DNA from: Actinomycetes bacterium
GTDB lineage: Bacteria > Actinomycetota > Acidimicrobiia > Acidimicrobiales > RAAP-2
Reading direction: 5' to 3'
DNA: 15,745 bases
Assembly (NCBI GenBank): GCA_021795095.1
Contig: JAJYPU010000034.1
Span: 1 to 15,745 of the forward strand
Position 1 is the stretch's first letter; the number at the start of each line of letters is the position of its first letter. The position numbers and the translations under genes were made by a program. Of the stretch, positions 6,084 through 14,014 are shown in pieces. Below the pieces are notes generated by a model. It saw only the letters and a program-made list of their open reading frames with translations, ran no database searches and was not told the origin of the DNA.

Positions 6084-7451
6084 CTAGAAGTCGCGGGCCT
6101 CGGCGACGTTGTCGAAGCGCGCGAACTCGCCCCGCCAGGTCAGGTGAGCACTGCGGGTCGGACCGTTACGGTTCTTGCCCACTATCACCTCGGCGTCGGC
6201 CTTCTTGTCGTTCGACACGTCGCCGTACTGCTCAGGCCGGAAGAGGAAGAGCACGACGTCGGCGTCTTGCTCGAGTGAACCCGACTCACGCAGGTCCGAC
6301 ATGATCGGCCGCTTGTCAGCACGATCCTCGAGCTTTCGCGACAGCTGGGAAAGGGCAATGACCGGACACTGGAGCTCGCGGGCGAGGATCTTCAGGGATC
6401 GGCTCATCTCGGACACCTCCACCTGACGGTTCTCGGCGCGGGAACGCGAACTCATGAGTTGGATGTAGTCGACGATCACGACGCCGAGGTCGCCCTGTTG
6501 CTGCTTGATCCGCCTCGCGCGGGCCCGCACGTCCATCACCGTCAGGGACGGGTTGTCGTCGATGAAAATCTTGGCCGGGGCGAGAAAGCTGAACGCCTCG
6601 TGGGCGATTCGCCAGTCGTTGTCGTTGAGGTCGCCGGTTCGCAACTTGGACGAGTCGATTCGCGCGGTCGACGCGAGGATCCGCTCGGCCAGCTCTTGTC
6701 GGCTCATCTCGAGCGAGAAGTAGAGCGCGGGTCGCCCGACGACGGCGCCGACGTGTACGAGTATGCCCAGCGCGAAGGCCGTCTTTCCTGTACCGGGCCG
6801 GGCGCCCACGATGGTGAGACTCGTGGGCTGGAGCCCCTGAAGCACGAGGTCGAGTGAGCGGTACCCCGTCTCAAGCCCGTTCAGCTGCCCCCGGGTCTCG
6901 CCACGGGTCTCGAGGATGTTGGCCTCCTCGAGCAACAGCCCTTGGAGCAACGAGACCGAGTCGATCCGGCGATTGTCGGCGATCGCGTTGATCTTGCGCT
7001 CGGCCTCGTCGATCAGGCCGGACACGTCTTCAGTCGGACGGTAGGCGTCGTCGACCACCTCGCCAGCCACGGCGATCAGTCGTCGTTGCTGGGCCTTGTC
7101 GCGCACGATCTCCGCGTAGTGCTGGGCATTCGCGGCCGAGGGTGTGTTGAGCTGGAGCGAGGACAGGACCGCGAGCTCGACCGCCGCGGCCCCATGCTCC
7201 TGCAGCTTCGCCTGGACCGTCACGTAGTCCACGGGCTCGGCCGCGTTCACGAGCGCGACGATCGCAGTGAAGATCTGTCCGTGCAGCGGACGATAGAAGT
7301 CCTCCGCGCTCACGGTCTCATAGGCGATGCTCACGGCCTCGGGTGACAGGAGCATCGCGCCGATGAGCGACTCCTCAGCTTCGAGGGCGCTCGGGGGTAC
7401 GCGGCCGCCGCCCGGCAGCGTCCGACCACGGTCCGATTCAAGTTGCGTCAT
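6084..7451 (-). CDS. dnaB: Replicative DNA helicase DnaB
   Basis: This 455-residue hexameric helicase unwinds DNA at the replication fork and loads primase. The N-terminal DnaB domain (about 18-125) and linker lead to a RecA-like ATPase: Walker A GARPGTGKT at 216-224, catalytic-region SLEMSRQELAER near 246-257, Walker B VVIVDYIQLM at 324-333, and ALSQLSRKLEDR near 366-377, with the conserved DLRESGSLEQDAD stretch near 386-398. No intein interrupts it, unlike some mycobacterial DnaB genes. ATG 7451 has no clear ribosome binding site. It is the last gene of the rpsF cluster but is separated from rplI by 168 bp containing a strong hairpin, so it may be transcribed partly on its own. Confidence 0.97.
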   Translation of the reverse strand: MTQLESDRGRTLPGGGRVPPSALEAEESLIGAMLLSPEAVSIAYETVSAEDFYRPLHGQIFTAIVALVNAAEPVDYVTVQAKLQEHGAAAVELAVLSSLQLNTPSAANAQHYAEIVRDKAQQRRLIAVAGEVVDDAYRPTEDVSGLIDEAERKINAIADNRRIDSVSLLQGLLLEEANILETRGETRGQLNGLETGYRSLDLVLQGLQPTSLTIVGARPGTGKTAFALGILVHVGAVVGRPALYFSLEMSRQELAERILASTARIDSSKLRTGDLNDNDWRIAHEAFSFLAPAKIFIDDNPSLTVMDVRARARRIKQQQGDLGVVIVDYIQLMSSRSRAENRQVEVSEMSRSLKILARELQCPVIALSQLSRKLEDRADKRPIMSDLRESGSLEQDADVVLFLFRPEQYGDVSNDKKADAEVIVGKNRNGPTRSAHLTWRGEFARFDNVAEARDF

Positions 7452-7567
7452 AAGACATCAACGGTCGCCGACAACGCCTGTGGAGCGCAAGAACAACAAC
7501 GTGGGGAAAATGCTGTGTCTAACCTCACAACAACACACTGCCCCGTCCCTGTGACACGACCGAGACG

Positions 7568-7602
7568 TGACGACGCGCCGGGCAGGGCCCGGCGCGTCGT
7601 CA
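7568..7602 (-). terminator. Strong hairpin between rplI and dnaB
   Basis: A perfect 16-bp GC-rich stem with a 3-nt AGG loop follows the rplI stop codon by 17 nt. No run of U follows on the minus strand, so termination may be partial or Rho-dependent. It would let ribosomal protein genes be expressed more than dnaB. Confidence 0.65.
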
Positions 7603-7619
7603 TCACTCGATCTTCGGTG

Positions 7620-8066
7620 TTACTTGGCGATCACCTCGACGGTGATCGTGGCCTCGACACCGTCGAACAGCGTGGCACTGGTCGTCGCCGGTCCGACCTC
7701 TTTGAGGTGCTCGGCCATGTGGATTGCGGTGCGGTCGAGGGAGATCCCCGTCGCCGTTCGTAGGGCGTTGACGATGTCAGCCTCGGTCACCGAACCGAAC
7801 AAGCGACCATTGGTGCTCGCGCGAGCCGCCACGGTGACAGTCGCGGCCTCGATGACGGAACGCTGGGTCATCGCCGCCTCGCGACTTTGGGCATCGCGCA
7901 GGTCACGCTTCTTACGCATCGAGGCGGCCTGGAGCTCCATCGTGTCGGTGGCGGCGAGTGCCGCACCCGTCGGGAGCAGGTAGTTCCGTGCGTAGCCGGT
8001 CTTCACGTCCACGATGTCGCCTCGGCGTCCAAGCCCCTGGACATCACTGCGCAACAGGATCTTCAT
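7620..8066 (-). CDS. rplI: 50S ribosomal protein L9
   Basis: This 148-residue protein is normal in length for L9. The N-terminal rRNA-binding domain has the signature region [22 protein letters not shown] (split here: [11 protein letters not shown], then GYARNYLLP, within residues 11-33). The long connecting helix (about 40-75) and the C-terminal domain (about 78-148) follow. The ATG start overlaps the rpsR stop (ATGA), indicating coupled translation. It is the last gene before the hairpin that separates the ribosomal genes from dnaB. Confidence 0.97.
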   Translation of the reverse strand: MKILLRSDVQGLGRRGDIVDVKTGYARNYLLPTGAALAATDTMELQAASMRKKRDLRDAQSREAAMTQRSVIEAATVTVAARASTNGRLFGSVTEADIVNALRTATGISLDRTAIHMAEHLKEVGPATTSATLFDGVEATITVEVIAK

Positions 8067-8521
8067 TCGCCGACCTCCTCGGTTGCCATGAACACCGCCG
8101 CCGCTTCGCTCGCGTCCTCGAGCATCGCGTCGTCGACACTGACCTCTGACGATTCAGCCTCGGCCTCGGCCACAGGCGCTTCACGGTCGGGGCGGGGTCC
8201 ACGCGGACCGCGATCGTCACGACCACCGCGGCCACCGCGGCGCTCGGTCACGGTACGTTGCGTGTACGGCAGGAGTGCCAGTTCACGGGCGGTCTTGATC
8301 GCGTCAGTGACGTCACGCTGGTGCTGCTGGCAGTTGCCCGACACCCGGCGTCCGCGAATCTTGCCGCGGTCCGAGATGTATTTGCGCAATTGAGCCAGGT
8401 CCTTGTAGTCGACCGTGCCGACACCGTGCTGGCAGAAGGCGCAGGGCTTCTTCTTGACACCGCGGCGCGTGTCGATCTTCGGCGCGCGCTTCGGCGGCTT
8501 CGGGTTATTGATACGTGGCAT
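8063..8521 (-). CDS. rpsR: 30S ribosomal protein S18 with long C-terminal extension
   Basis: The S18 core (about residues 22-92) binds 16S rRNA together with S6 on the small-subunit platform. The protein has 152 residues, against roughly 75-90 for typical S18. Cys27, Cys30, Cys64 and His67 form a probable zinc site, so this is the zinc-dependent (Cys-plus) form. After the core, residues about 93-112 are rich in Arg, Gly and Asp, and 113-152 are acidic and rich in Ala and Glu, without the look of a folded domain. The frame runs on without disruption and ends exactly at the rplI start (4-base overlap), so the tail is real coding sequence. The rpsR start shares one base with the ssb stop (TAATG). 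Confidence 0.95.
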   Translation of the reverse strand: MPRINNPKPPKRAPKIDTRRGVKKKPCAFCQHGVGTVDYKDLAQLRKYISDRGKIRGRRVSGNCQQHQRDVTDAIKTARELALLPYTQRTVTERRGGRGGRDDRGPRGPRPDREAPVAEAEAESSEVSVDDAMLEDASEAAAVFMATEEVGE

Positions 8522-8970
8522 TAGAAGGGCTCCTCGTCGTAGGCGTACGTGGTGGGTTCGTTGGTGCGGGGCGTTGCTGGGCGTTCGGCGTCGCGGAACG
8601 GGGCGTCAGGACGCGGGGTCTTGGTGACCACCGCGGTGGCGAAGCGCAGCGACGGGGCGATCTCGTCGGCGTTGATCTCGACGATCGAACGCTTGTCGCC
8701 GTTCTCGGTCTCCCAGCTGCGCTGCTCCAGACGACCCGTGACGACCACGCGCGTACCCTTGGACAGCGAGTTGGCCGCGTTCTCGGCCATCGGCCCGTAG
8801 CCTGTCACCTCAAAGTACGAGACGCGCTCTTCCCACTCCTGGGTCTGACGGTTCTGCCAGCGCCGGTTCACCGCCACCGACAGCCGAACCGCCGCTTGGC
8901 CGCTATTGAGGAACTTCAACTCCGGGTCGCGGGTGATGTTGCCCACGATCGTGATGGTGTTGTCAGGCAT
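8521..8970 (-). CDS. ssb: Single-stranded DNA-binding protein
   Basis: This 149-residue protein binds single-stranded DNA and recruits replication and repair partners. The OB fold (about 1-110) contains [15 protein letters not shown] at the start and an LSVAVNRRW strand. A short linker leads to an acidic C-terminal tip ending DEEPF, the variant of the DDDIPF tail that docks partner proteins. ATG 8970 is preceded by AAGGAG, which overlaps the rpsF stop codon, so translation is linked to rpsF. It is shorter than many actinobacterial SSB proteins because the linker lacks the long Gly-rich stretch. Confidence 0.96.
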   Translation of the reverse strand: MPDNTITIVGNITRDPELKFLNSGQAAVRLSVAVNRRWQNRQTQEWEERVSYFEVTGYGPMAENAANSLSKGTRVVVTGRLEQRSWETENGDKRSIVEINADEIAPSLRFATAVVTKTPRPDAPFRDAERPATPRTNEPTTYAYDEEPF

Positions 8971-8979
8971 CTGCTCTCC

Positions 8980-9318
8980 TTACACTTCTTCGGAGCGGGC
9001 CGGGGTCGACGCGGGTACGCGACGGCTGGGACGCTCGTTTCGACGAAGAATCTTGAAGCGCAGCACTTCATCAGACAAGGTCAGAATCCGGTGCAACTCG
9101 TCAACGGTCGTCGATTCTCCGGCGAACTCAACGAGCACGTAGTACCCCTCTTTGCGCTTCTTGATCTCGTACGCCAGTGGGCGCTTTCCCCAACGGTCGA
9201 TGGTCCCCGGGGTTCCACCATTCGTACGGATCGTTTCGAGTGCGCGGTCGAGCGCTACCTGAATCAACTGTGCGTCGACGGTTGTGTCGAACACAATCAT
9301 GGTTTCATACGGCCTCAT
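8980..9318 (-). CDS. rpsF: 30S ribosomal protein S6
   Basis: This 112-residue protein pairs with S18 on the platform of the small subunit. ATG 9318 gives the canonical MRPYE start with AAGGAA 6 nt upstream; the GTG at 9324 abuts that ribosome binding site and is rejected. The S6 fold signatures include YETMIVFD near 4-11, DRWGKRPLAYEIKKRKEGYYVL near residues 60-81 (in pieces), and RFKILRR near the end of the core. It opens the rpsF-ssb-rpsR-rplI operon and has its own probable promoter and structured leader. Confidence 0.97.
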   Translation of the reverse strand: MRPYETMIVFDTTVDAQLIQVALDRALETIRTNGGTPGTIDRWGKRPLAYEIKKRKEGYYVLVEFAGESTTVDELHRILTLSDEVLRFKILRRNERPSRRVPASTPARSEEV

Positions 9319-9337
9319 GGCCACTTCCTTTCCCTGT

Positions 9338-9399
9338 GGTCCGGCGTGCCGGGCTGCGCGGAAAACGCAGCAGGGTTCATTCCCATCACCGATGGGACC
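9338..9399 (-). promoter_or_regulatory. Structured rpsF leader, candidate S6:S18 autoregulatory element
   Basis: The leader RNA can form TCCCATC-GGT-GATGGGA (9381-9397). Alternatively, a GGTCC/GGACC closing stem (9395-9399 with 9338-9342) could form around an internal GCTGCG/CGCAGC hairpin. The two folds compete for the same bases. rpsF leaders in many bacteria bind the S6:S18 complex, so this is a plausible feedback element, though I cannot confirm the consensus. Confidence 0.4.
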
Positions 9400-9403
9400 G
9401 ATA

Positions 9404-9432
9404 AGTCTAGCCCAGAGGGCTGATTCTGGCTA
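9404..9432 (-). promoter_or_regulatory. Probable rpsF promoter
   Basis: The minus strand has TAGACT (-10, 9404-9409) and TAGCCA (-35, 9427-9432) with a 17-nt spacer. The -35 overlaps the panB stop codon. Matches to the sigma-70 consensus are four of six at the -35, and the T-A-...-T positions of the -10. Confidence 0.5.
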
Positions 9433-10251
9433 GTCGAGCCACCCCGCGGGCGTCGGGTAGACCTCGGACTCGTCCGGGAACGACCCGGCGCGCACGTCGT
9501 CGCGGTACCGCGAGACCGCCTCGGTGATCGCCGAACCGAGATCGGCGTACTGGCGGACGAACTTCGCGGGTTTGCGATTGGAGAGCCCCAGCAGGTCGTG
9601 GAAGACGAGCACCTGGCCGTCGGTGTCCGGTCCAGCACCGATGCCAATCGTGGGCACGTTGAGCGCCTCGGTCACCATCGTCCCGACGACGGCGGGAACA
9701 CCCTCGATCACGACTGCGTAGACGCCCGCGTCCTGGAGCGCTAGTGCGTCCTCGATGAGGACCTTGGCCGCCTCGCGCGTCTTGGACTGGATCTTGAACC
9801 CACCGAAGGCGAGCACGCTCTGGGGCGTCAAGCCGAGGTGTCCCATGACCGGGATCTCGGCGTCGTGGAGGGCCTTTACCACACCCACCCGATTTCGTCC
9901 GCCCTCGAGCTTGACGCTCTCGGCCCCCGCCCGTACCAGTGCGGCGCCGTTTCGCACCGCCTCGGCCTCCCCGACGTGATAGCTCAGCCAGGGCATGTCG
10001 GCGACCACGTGAGCGGCGGGGTGCGCCGCCGCGACCGCCGCGACGTGGTGGACCATGTCCTCGACGGTGACATGCAAGGTGTCGGCCTGACCGAGCACCA
10101 CGTTCGCGAGTGAATCACCCACGAGGATCATGTCGACGCCGGCGGCGTCAACGTAGCGAGCGCCCGGTTCGTCGTATGCCGTGACCATGACAATCGGTTC
10201 GGCGCCGTCACGGCGCTTTCGGGTCCGTAGGGTCAACGCGCTCAGGCTCAC
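9430..10251 (-). CDS. panB: 3-methyl-2-oxobutanoate hydroxymethyltransferase
   Basis: This 273-residue protein is the usual size for PanB, the first committed step of pantothenate (coenzyme A) synthesis: it adds a hydroxymethyl group from methylene-tetrahydrofolate to ketoisovalerate. The barrel begins with MVTAYDEPGARYVDAAGV, then VGDSLANVVLG holds the metal-binding Asp, and HLGLTPQS, VIEGVP (catalytic-region Glu) and IGIGAGPDTDGQ follow in order. The start is GTG at 10251, 9 bp after the DUF5318 stop, with no strong ribosome binding site, so coupling to the upstream gene is likely. Other pantothenate genes are not nearby. In mycobacteria a penicillin-binding protein gene lies next to DUF5318 in this interval, so panB here looks like a lineage-specific insertion or rearrangement. 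Confidence 0.96.
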   Translation of the reverse strand: MSLSALTLRTRKRRDGAEPIVMVTAYDEPGARYVDAAGVDMILVGDSLANVVLGQADTLHVTVEDMVHHVAAVAAAHPAAHVVADMPWLSYHVGEAEAVRNGAALVRAGAESVKLEGGRNRVGVVKALHDAEIPVMGHLGLTPQSVLAFGGFKIQSKTREAAKVLIEDALALQDAGVYAVVIEGVPAVVGTMVTEALNVPTIGIGAGPDTDGQVLVFHDLLGLSNRKPAKFVRQYADLGSAITEAVSRYRDDVRAGSFPDESEVYPTPAGWLD

Positions 10252-10260
10252 GTTTCGACT

Positions 10261-10671
10261 CTACGCCCGGCCCCGAACAGCGCGACGAGCCCGTCCACCA
10301 GCGCCCCATCGCCTCGCCAGGTGGTGGAAGTGGCACGCGACGCAGACCTCCACGGCGTAGCACTGGACCGGCTCCTCGCGCCGCTCGAGCTTGGCCAGCT
10401 CGGCGCGCGACGTCGGACACGTGCCACCCGCGGGTAGCCGGGCACCGAAGACGTAGGTCACCTCGACGAGCGGTCCGTCGTGACAGACCGGGCACTGCTC
10501 GCCACTCCCGCGGCCGATGTTGCGTGCGGCGCGCAGCAGTTCGGGGTGCGCGTCGCACACGTCCTCCGCGCGCAGCAGCCCCGAGGCGAGCTTCTCGAGC
10601 AGCGCATGACGCACGAGGCCGAACTCGACGACGGCTCCGTCGGCCGAGGTGGTGCGCAGCGTGCGATCCAT
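10261..10671 (-). CDS. DUF5318 family zinc-ribbon protein
   Basis: This 136-residue protein of unknown function is recognised as the actinobacterial DUF5318 family by its layout: a helical start (EFGLVRHALLEKL), VCDAHPELLRAARNIG near 38-53, Cys60-x2-Cys63, a YVFG segment near 73-76, and a C-terminal Cys110-x2-Cys113 followed by HFHHL. The two CxxC pairs should bind one zinc ion. The C-terminal Arg/Gly tail (about 121-136) is longer than in mycobacterial relatives. It is divergent from the PadR gene and lies upstream of panB on the same strand. The PadR-DUF5318-rpsF order matches mycobacterial chromosomes, which supports the family call. Confidence 0.85.
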   Translation of the reverse strand: MDRTLRTTSADGAVVEFGLVRHALLEKLASGLLRAEDVCDAHPELLRAARNIGRGSGEQCPVCHDGPLVEVTYVFGARLPAGGTCPTSRAELAKLERREEPVQCYAVEVCVACHFHHLARRWGAGGRARRAVRGRA

Positions 10672-10722
10672 TGGGCGAGACTACAACGCCCCGCCACCCG
10701 TGTCCCAGCACCGAACGTCACG

Positions 10723-10743
10723 TTCGATATATCGAATTGATAT
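10723..10743. promoter_or_regulatory. Palindromic operator candidate for PadR gene
   Basis: TTCGATATATCGAA (10723-10736) is a perfect 14-bp palindrome. It overlaps a second dyad, ATATC-N5-GATAT (10729-10743), that runs into the likely -10 element. Many PadR-family repressors bind AT-rich dyads over their own promoter, so this is a likely autoregulatory site. It is strikingly AT-rich within a GC-rich region. Confidence 0.6.
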
Positions 10744-10746
10744 GAT
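10741..10746 (+). promoter_or_regulatory. -10 element of PadR gene (leaderless start)
   Basis: TATGAT matches the -10 consensus well. It ends 7 nt before ATG 10754, so transcription would start at or next to the start codon, and no ribosome binding site is seen. No good -35 is visible. Confidence 0.45.
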
Positions 10747-10753
10747 GAGTCGC

Positions 10754-11365
10754 ATGTTGGATATTGCCATCCTGGGACTGCTCATGGACCGTGATCATCA
10801 CGGCTATGAGATCCGCTCGCAGTTACGCGAGCGTCTCGGCGTCTCGGCCAACGTGTCCTTCGGGTCTATCTACCCCGCCCTCGCCCGCCTGGAGCGCCAC
10901 GGCAGTGTCGAAGCCGTGGCGCCGACCGAGTCCCGTTTCGGTGCGCTCTCGACCGGCTCGCTCTCGGGTGAACGCGCGTCGCTTCGCGCACTTCGCGCGA
11001 CCTCGGGCATTGGTCGGCGTGGCCGCAAGGTCTACCGGATCACCGACCGTGGGCGTCAGGAGTTCGCCGAACTACTCGCCGACCCCACCACGATGGACGA
11101 CGGCAAGAGTTTCACGATGCGCATGGCGCTCGCGAAGTACCTCACCCCTACGTTGCGCGTCGCGCTCCTCGAACGTCGCCGCGCGGACCTCGTCTCGCGC
11201 CTGGCCGAGGTCCGCGCCGGCGCGGCCAACACCGAACTTGACTCGTACGCCCGCAGCGTGATGGAACACGCCGCGCAGGCGGTCGAGTTGGACCTCGCGT
11301 GGATCGACAACCTGTTGACCACCGAACGCAGTAACCACAACAGTTTCGCGCAAGACGCGAAGTAA
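10754..11365 (+). CDS. PadR-family transcriptional regulator
   Basis: This is a 203-residue protein. ATG 10754 gives the family's typical [10 protein letters not shown] start; the ATGs at 10742 and 10745 are in frame but lie on the presumed -10 element. The winged helix-turn-helix (about 1-105) includes [21 protein letters not shown] and, after an Arg/Ser/Gly-rich insert in the wing (about 57-90), [11 protein letters not shown]. The C-terminal helices (about 110-195) form the dimer domain. The gene sits 23 bp upstream of inositol-phosphate synthase and is divergent from DUF5318, as in mycobacteria. It probably represses itself and perhaps the inositol gene; the ligand is unknown. Confidence 0.93.
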   Translation: MLDIAILGLLMDRDHHGYEIRSQLRERLGVSANVSFGSIYPALARLERHGSVEAVAPTESRFGALSTGSLSGERASLRALRATSGIGRRGRKVYRITDRGRQEFAELLADPTTMDDGKSFTMRMALAKYLTPTLRVALLERRRADLVSRLAEVRAGAANTELDSYARSVMEHAAQAVELDLAWIDNLLTTERSNHNSFAQDAK

Positions 11366-11388
11366 GAGAAGAAGCAGAAAGGAGCGCC

Positions 11389-12483
11389 ATGGAGAAGATT
11401 CGTGTGGCGATCGCTGGCGTCGGAAACTGCGCTAGTTCACTCATTCAAGGCGTGACGTATTACAAGGACGCCAAGGCGGGTGACGACGTCCCCGGTCTCA
11501 TGCACGTGGTGCTCGGCGGCTACCACGTGAGCGACCTCGAGTTCGTCCTCGCCTTCGACGTCGACGCATCCAAGGTCGGCAACGACCTCGGCAAGGCGAT
11601 CGACGGCGGGCAAAACAACACGATCAAGTTCGCGACTGTGCCGTCACTGGGCGTCACGGTGCAGCGGGGGCCGACTTTGGACGGCCTCAACAAGTACTAC
11701 CGCGAGGTCATCGAGGAGTCACCGGCCGAGGCCGTTGACGTCGTCCAGGCCCTGCGCGACTCCGGCGCCCAGGTGCTGGTCTCCTACCTCCCCGTCGGCT
11801 CCGAAGAAGCCCAGCGCTTCTACGCCCAAGCCGCCATCGACGCCGGGGTCGCCTTCGTGAACGCCATCCCCGTCTTCATCGCCTCGGACCCCGTCTGGGC
11901 GAAGAAGTTCGCTGACGCGGGTGTCCCGATCATCGGCGACGACATCAAGAGCCAGGTCGGAGCCACCATCGTGCACCGCATCCTGTCGCGCCTCTTCGAA
12001 GACCGTGGCCTGACCCTGGACCGCACCTACCAATTGAACGTCGGCGGCAACATGGACTTCAAGAACATGCTCGACCGCGAACGACTTGAGTCGAAGAAGA
12101 TCTCCAAGACCCAGTCCGTCACGTCCCAACTGGAGAGCAGCCACCTCGAGCCCGAGAACATCCACATCGGCCCGAGCGACCACGTACCGTGGCTGCTCGA
12201 CCGCAAGTGGGCCTACATCCGCATGGAGGGTCGCAACTTCGGCGACGTGCCACTGAACCTCGAGCTCAAGCTCGAGGTGTGGGACTCGCCCAACTCGGCC
12301 GGCGTCATCATCGACGCGGTGCGCTGCGCCAAGATCGCCCTCGACCGCGGCATCGGCGGACCGGTCGTCGGTCCTTCGGCGTACTTCATGAAGTCGCCCC
12401 CGGTGCAGTTCCACGACGACGTCGCCCACGACATGGTCGACGCATTCGCGAACGGCGGCGCCGAGAACCCCGTCTGGCCGTAA
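11389..12483 (+). CDS. ino1: Inositol-3-phosphate synthase
   Basis: This 364-residue protein matches the length of actinobacterial Ino1. It converts glucose 6-phosphate to inositol 3-phosphate using NAD, feeding phosphatidylinositol and mycothiol synthesis. The NAD site GVGNCASSL is at residues 10-18. Other family blocks are [22 protein letters not shown] ([11 protein letters not shown] near 157-167), [11 protein letters not shown] near 183-193, LNVGGNMDF near 216-224, [11 protein letters not shown] near 231-241, and [14 protein letters not shown] near 297-310. The start has AAAGGAG 6 nt upstream. The sequence is close to the mycobacterial enzyme over nearly its full length. It is followed by a strong terminator and probably co-transcribed with padR. 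Confidence 0.97.
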   Translation: MEKIRVAIAGVGNCASSLIQGVTYYKDAKAGDDVPGLMHVVLGGYHVSDLEFVLAFDVDASKVGNDLGKAIDGGQNNTIKFATVPSLGVTVQRGPTLDGLNKYYREVIEESPAEAVDVVQALRDSGAQVLVSYLPVGSEEAQRFYAQAAIDAGVAFVNAIPVFIASDPVWAKKFADAGVPIIGDDIKSQVGATIVHRILSRLFEDRGLTLDRTYQLNVGGNMDFKNMLDRERLESKKISKTQSVTSQLESSHLEPENIHIGPSDHVPWLLDRKWAYIRMEGRNFGDVPLNLELKLEVWDSPNSAGVIIDAVRCAKIALDRGIGGPVVGPSAYFMKSPPVQFHDDVAHDMVDAFANGGAENPVWP

Positions 12484-12490
12484 GCCACTG

Positions 12491-12528
12491 CAAAGCCCCC
12501 GTCACCCGAATCGGTGACGGGGGCTTTG
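12491..12528. terminator. Bidirectional terminator between ino1 and pcnA
   Basis: CAAAGCCCCCGTCACC (12491-12506) pairs perfectly with 12513-12528 around a 6-nt loop. The stem ends in AAAG/CTTT, giving short T-runs in both directions. It sits between two convergent genes, one base from the pcnA stop codon. Confidence 0.85.
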
Positions 12529-13947
12529 TCATGTGGCGTTCTGTTGCTCCCACCATGCGGTGAGTCGCCGTGCTGCGTCGTCCGGGTCGATCTCGCCCTC
12601 GTCGAGGCGGATCTCCATCAAGAAGTCGAGCGCCTTGCCGACCACCGGACCCGGGGCGACGTGCAGCAGCTCCATGACGGCGACACCGTCGAGCGCGGGA
12701 CGAAGTCGGCTCAGGTCCTCGGTGGCGCGGACCTCTTCGATGCGGATCTCCAGCTCGTCCATCCGTTTCGCGAACGTCGCGGCCTTGCGCGCGTTGCGCG
12801 TCGTCGCGTCACAGCGCGTGAGTTCGTTGAGCTCGTTTAACAGGTGTCCGGCGTCTCGCACGTACCGGCGAACCGCGCGGTCGCTCCAGCCCATCTTGTA
12901 GGTGTGAAAGCGGAGATGGAGCTCGACGAGCATGCTCACGTCGTCGATCGCCGTTTGAGGGTATTTGAGCGCCGTCATCCGCTTACGCGTCATCTTCGCG
13001 CCCACGATCTCGTGGAATCGGAAGGTGACCCCGTCGTCCGAGATAGCCCGCGTACGGGGCTTGCCAATGTCGTGGAACAGCGCCGCAAGTCGCAGGGTGA
13101 GGTTCGCGGACGTCTTATCGACCACCGCCCACGTGTGCTTGAGCACATCCTTGTGTTGGTGGATTGGGTCTTGCTCAAGTTGCAGCATCGCCAGTTCGGG
13201 GAAGAACTGGTCCGAAAGCCCGGTTCGCACGATGAAGTCGAGCCCCGTCGACGGTCGCGCGGTCATGAGCAGCAGGTCGAGTTCGCCACGCACCCGCTCT
13301 ACCGAGACCTTGCGCAGTGACTCGGCCATCTCGGTCGCGGCCGACTCGACGGCCGGGTCGATCGACAGGTCGAAACGGGCAGCGAAACGGGCGGCCCGGA
13401 GCATTCGCAATGGGTCGTCCTGGAAGAGCCGGATGGGGTCGGTCGGCGTACGAAGTCGTCGCTCGAAGAGGTCGATGAATCCCTGGTGGTAGTCGAAGAG
13501 TGTCTGGACACCCGGGGTCTCGTCGGCCAACGCGATGACATCGAGCGCCAGGGCGTTGATGGTGAAGTCACGCCGACTCAGGTCGACCTCCAGCGAATCA
13601 CCCCACTCCACCGATGGTTTCCGCGAATGATCGACGTAGGCCTCGGACCGGAACGTGGTGACCTCAGCTTTGACGCCGTTAGCCCGTATCACACCCCCGA
13701 GGGTCCCGAAAGCCCGCCCCTGCTCCCAGAGCGTCGTGCACACGGGCGTCATGATGCGCGCCACGTCGTCGGGTCGGGCGTTGGTCGTGAAGTCAATCTC
13801 AAAGTCCTCGCGACGCGGCTCGCCGAGCAATGCGTCGCGAACCGACCCACCGACGGCGTACAGGGAGAACCCCTCGTCGGCGAAGACGCGCGCGAGGGGT
13901 CGCGCTAAATCAGCTAGCTCGACTAGCCGTTCGTGGGCTTGCTCCAT
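12529..13947 (-). CDS. pcnA: CCA-adding tRNA nucleotidyltransferase with Glu at first catalytic position
   Basis: This is a 472-residue protein that adds or repairs the CCA end of tRNA. ATG 13947 gives the family-like N-terminus; ATG 14016 (495 residues) is possible but would overlap the start codon of the divergent gene. The polymerase head has GGSVRDALLG at 33-42, then Glu50-Ile-Asp52 where the family has Asp-x-Asp, RRDFTINALALD near 125-136, and DPLRMLRAARFAARF near 178-192. An HD phosphohydrolase-like domain follows, with HDIGKP at 292-297. Catalysis should use Glu50 and Asp52 for metal binding, so the substitution is worth testing. Unlike in mycobacteria, no Nudix gene lies between it and the DUF6049 gene. 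Confidence 0.93.
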   Translation of the reverse strand: MEQAHERLVELADLARPLARVFADEGFSLYAVGGSVRDALLGEPRREDFEIDFTTNARPDDVARIMTPVCTTLWEQGRAFGTLGGVIRANGVKAEVTTFRSEAYVDHSRKPSVEWGDSLEVDLSRRDFTINALALDVIALADETPGVQTLFDYHQGFIDLFERRLRTPTDPIRLFQDDPLRMLRAARFAARFDLSIDPAVESAATEMAESLRKVSVERVRGELDLLLMTARPSTGLDFIVRTGLSDQFFPELAMLQLEQDPIHQHKDVLKHTWAVVDKTSANLTLRLAALFHDIGKPRTRAISDDGVTFRFHEIVGAKMTRKRMTALKYPQTAIDDVSMLVELHLRFHTYKMGWSDRAVRRYVRDAGHLLNELNELTRCDATTRNARKAATFAKRMDELEIRIEEVRATEDLSRLRPALDGVAVMELLHVAPGPVVGKALDFLMEIRLDEGEIDPDDAARRLTAWWEQQNAT

Positions 13948-14000
13948 GGACAACACTCGCCACAACGGTAGTTGGGCCGGTGGCCCGACACGGGCGACGG

Positions 14001-14006
14001 TAGCCT
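14001..14006 (+). promoter_or_regulatory. Possible -10 element of DUF6049-like gene
   Basis: TAGCCT fits the T-A-...-T pattern and ends 8 nt before ATG 14015, where no ribosome binding site is seen. A leaderless transcript is therefore possible. Support is weak because no -35 is clear. Confidence 0.3.
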
Positions 14007-14014
14007 GGGTCTGC

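Noticed and set aside
8515..9423. Plus-strand open frame of 302 codons
   Set aside because: It is antisense to rpsF and ssb, whose products are unmistakable. Its translation has no recognisable domain and is a by-product of GC-rich codon bias.
10976..11003. Short direct repeats of CTTCGCGC within padR
   Set aside because: They lie inside an Arg-rich coding insert in GC-rich sequence and are most simply explained by codon use.
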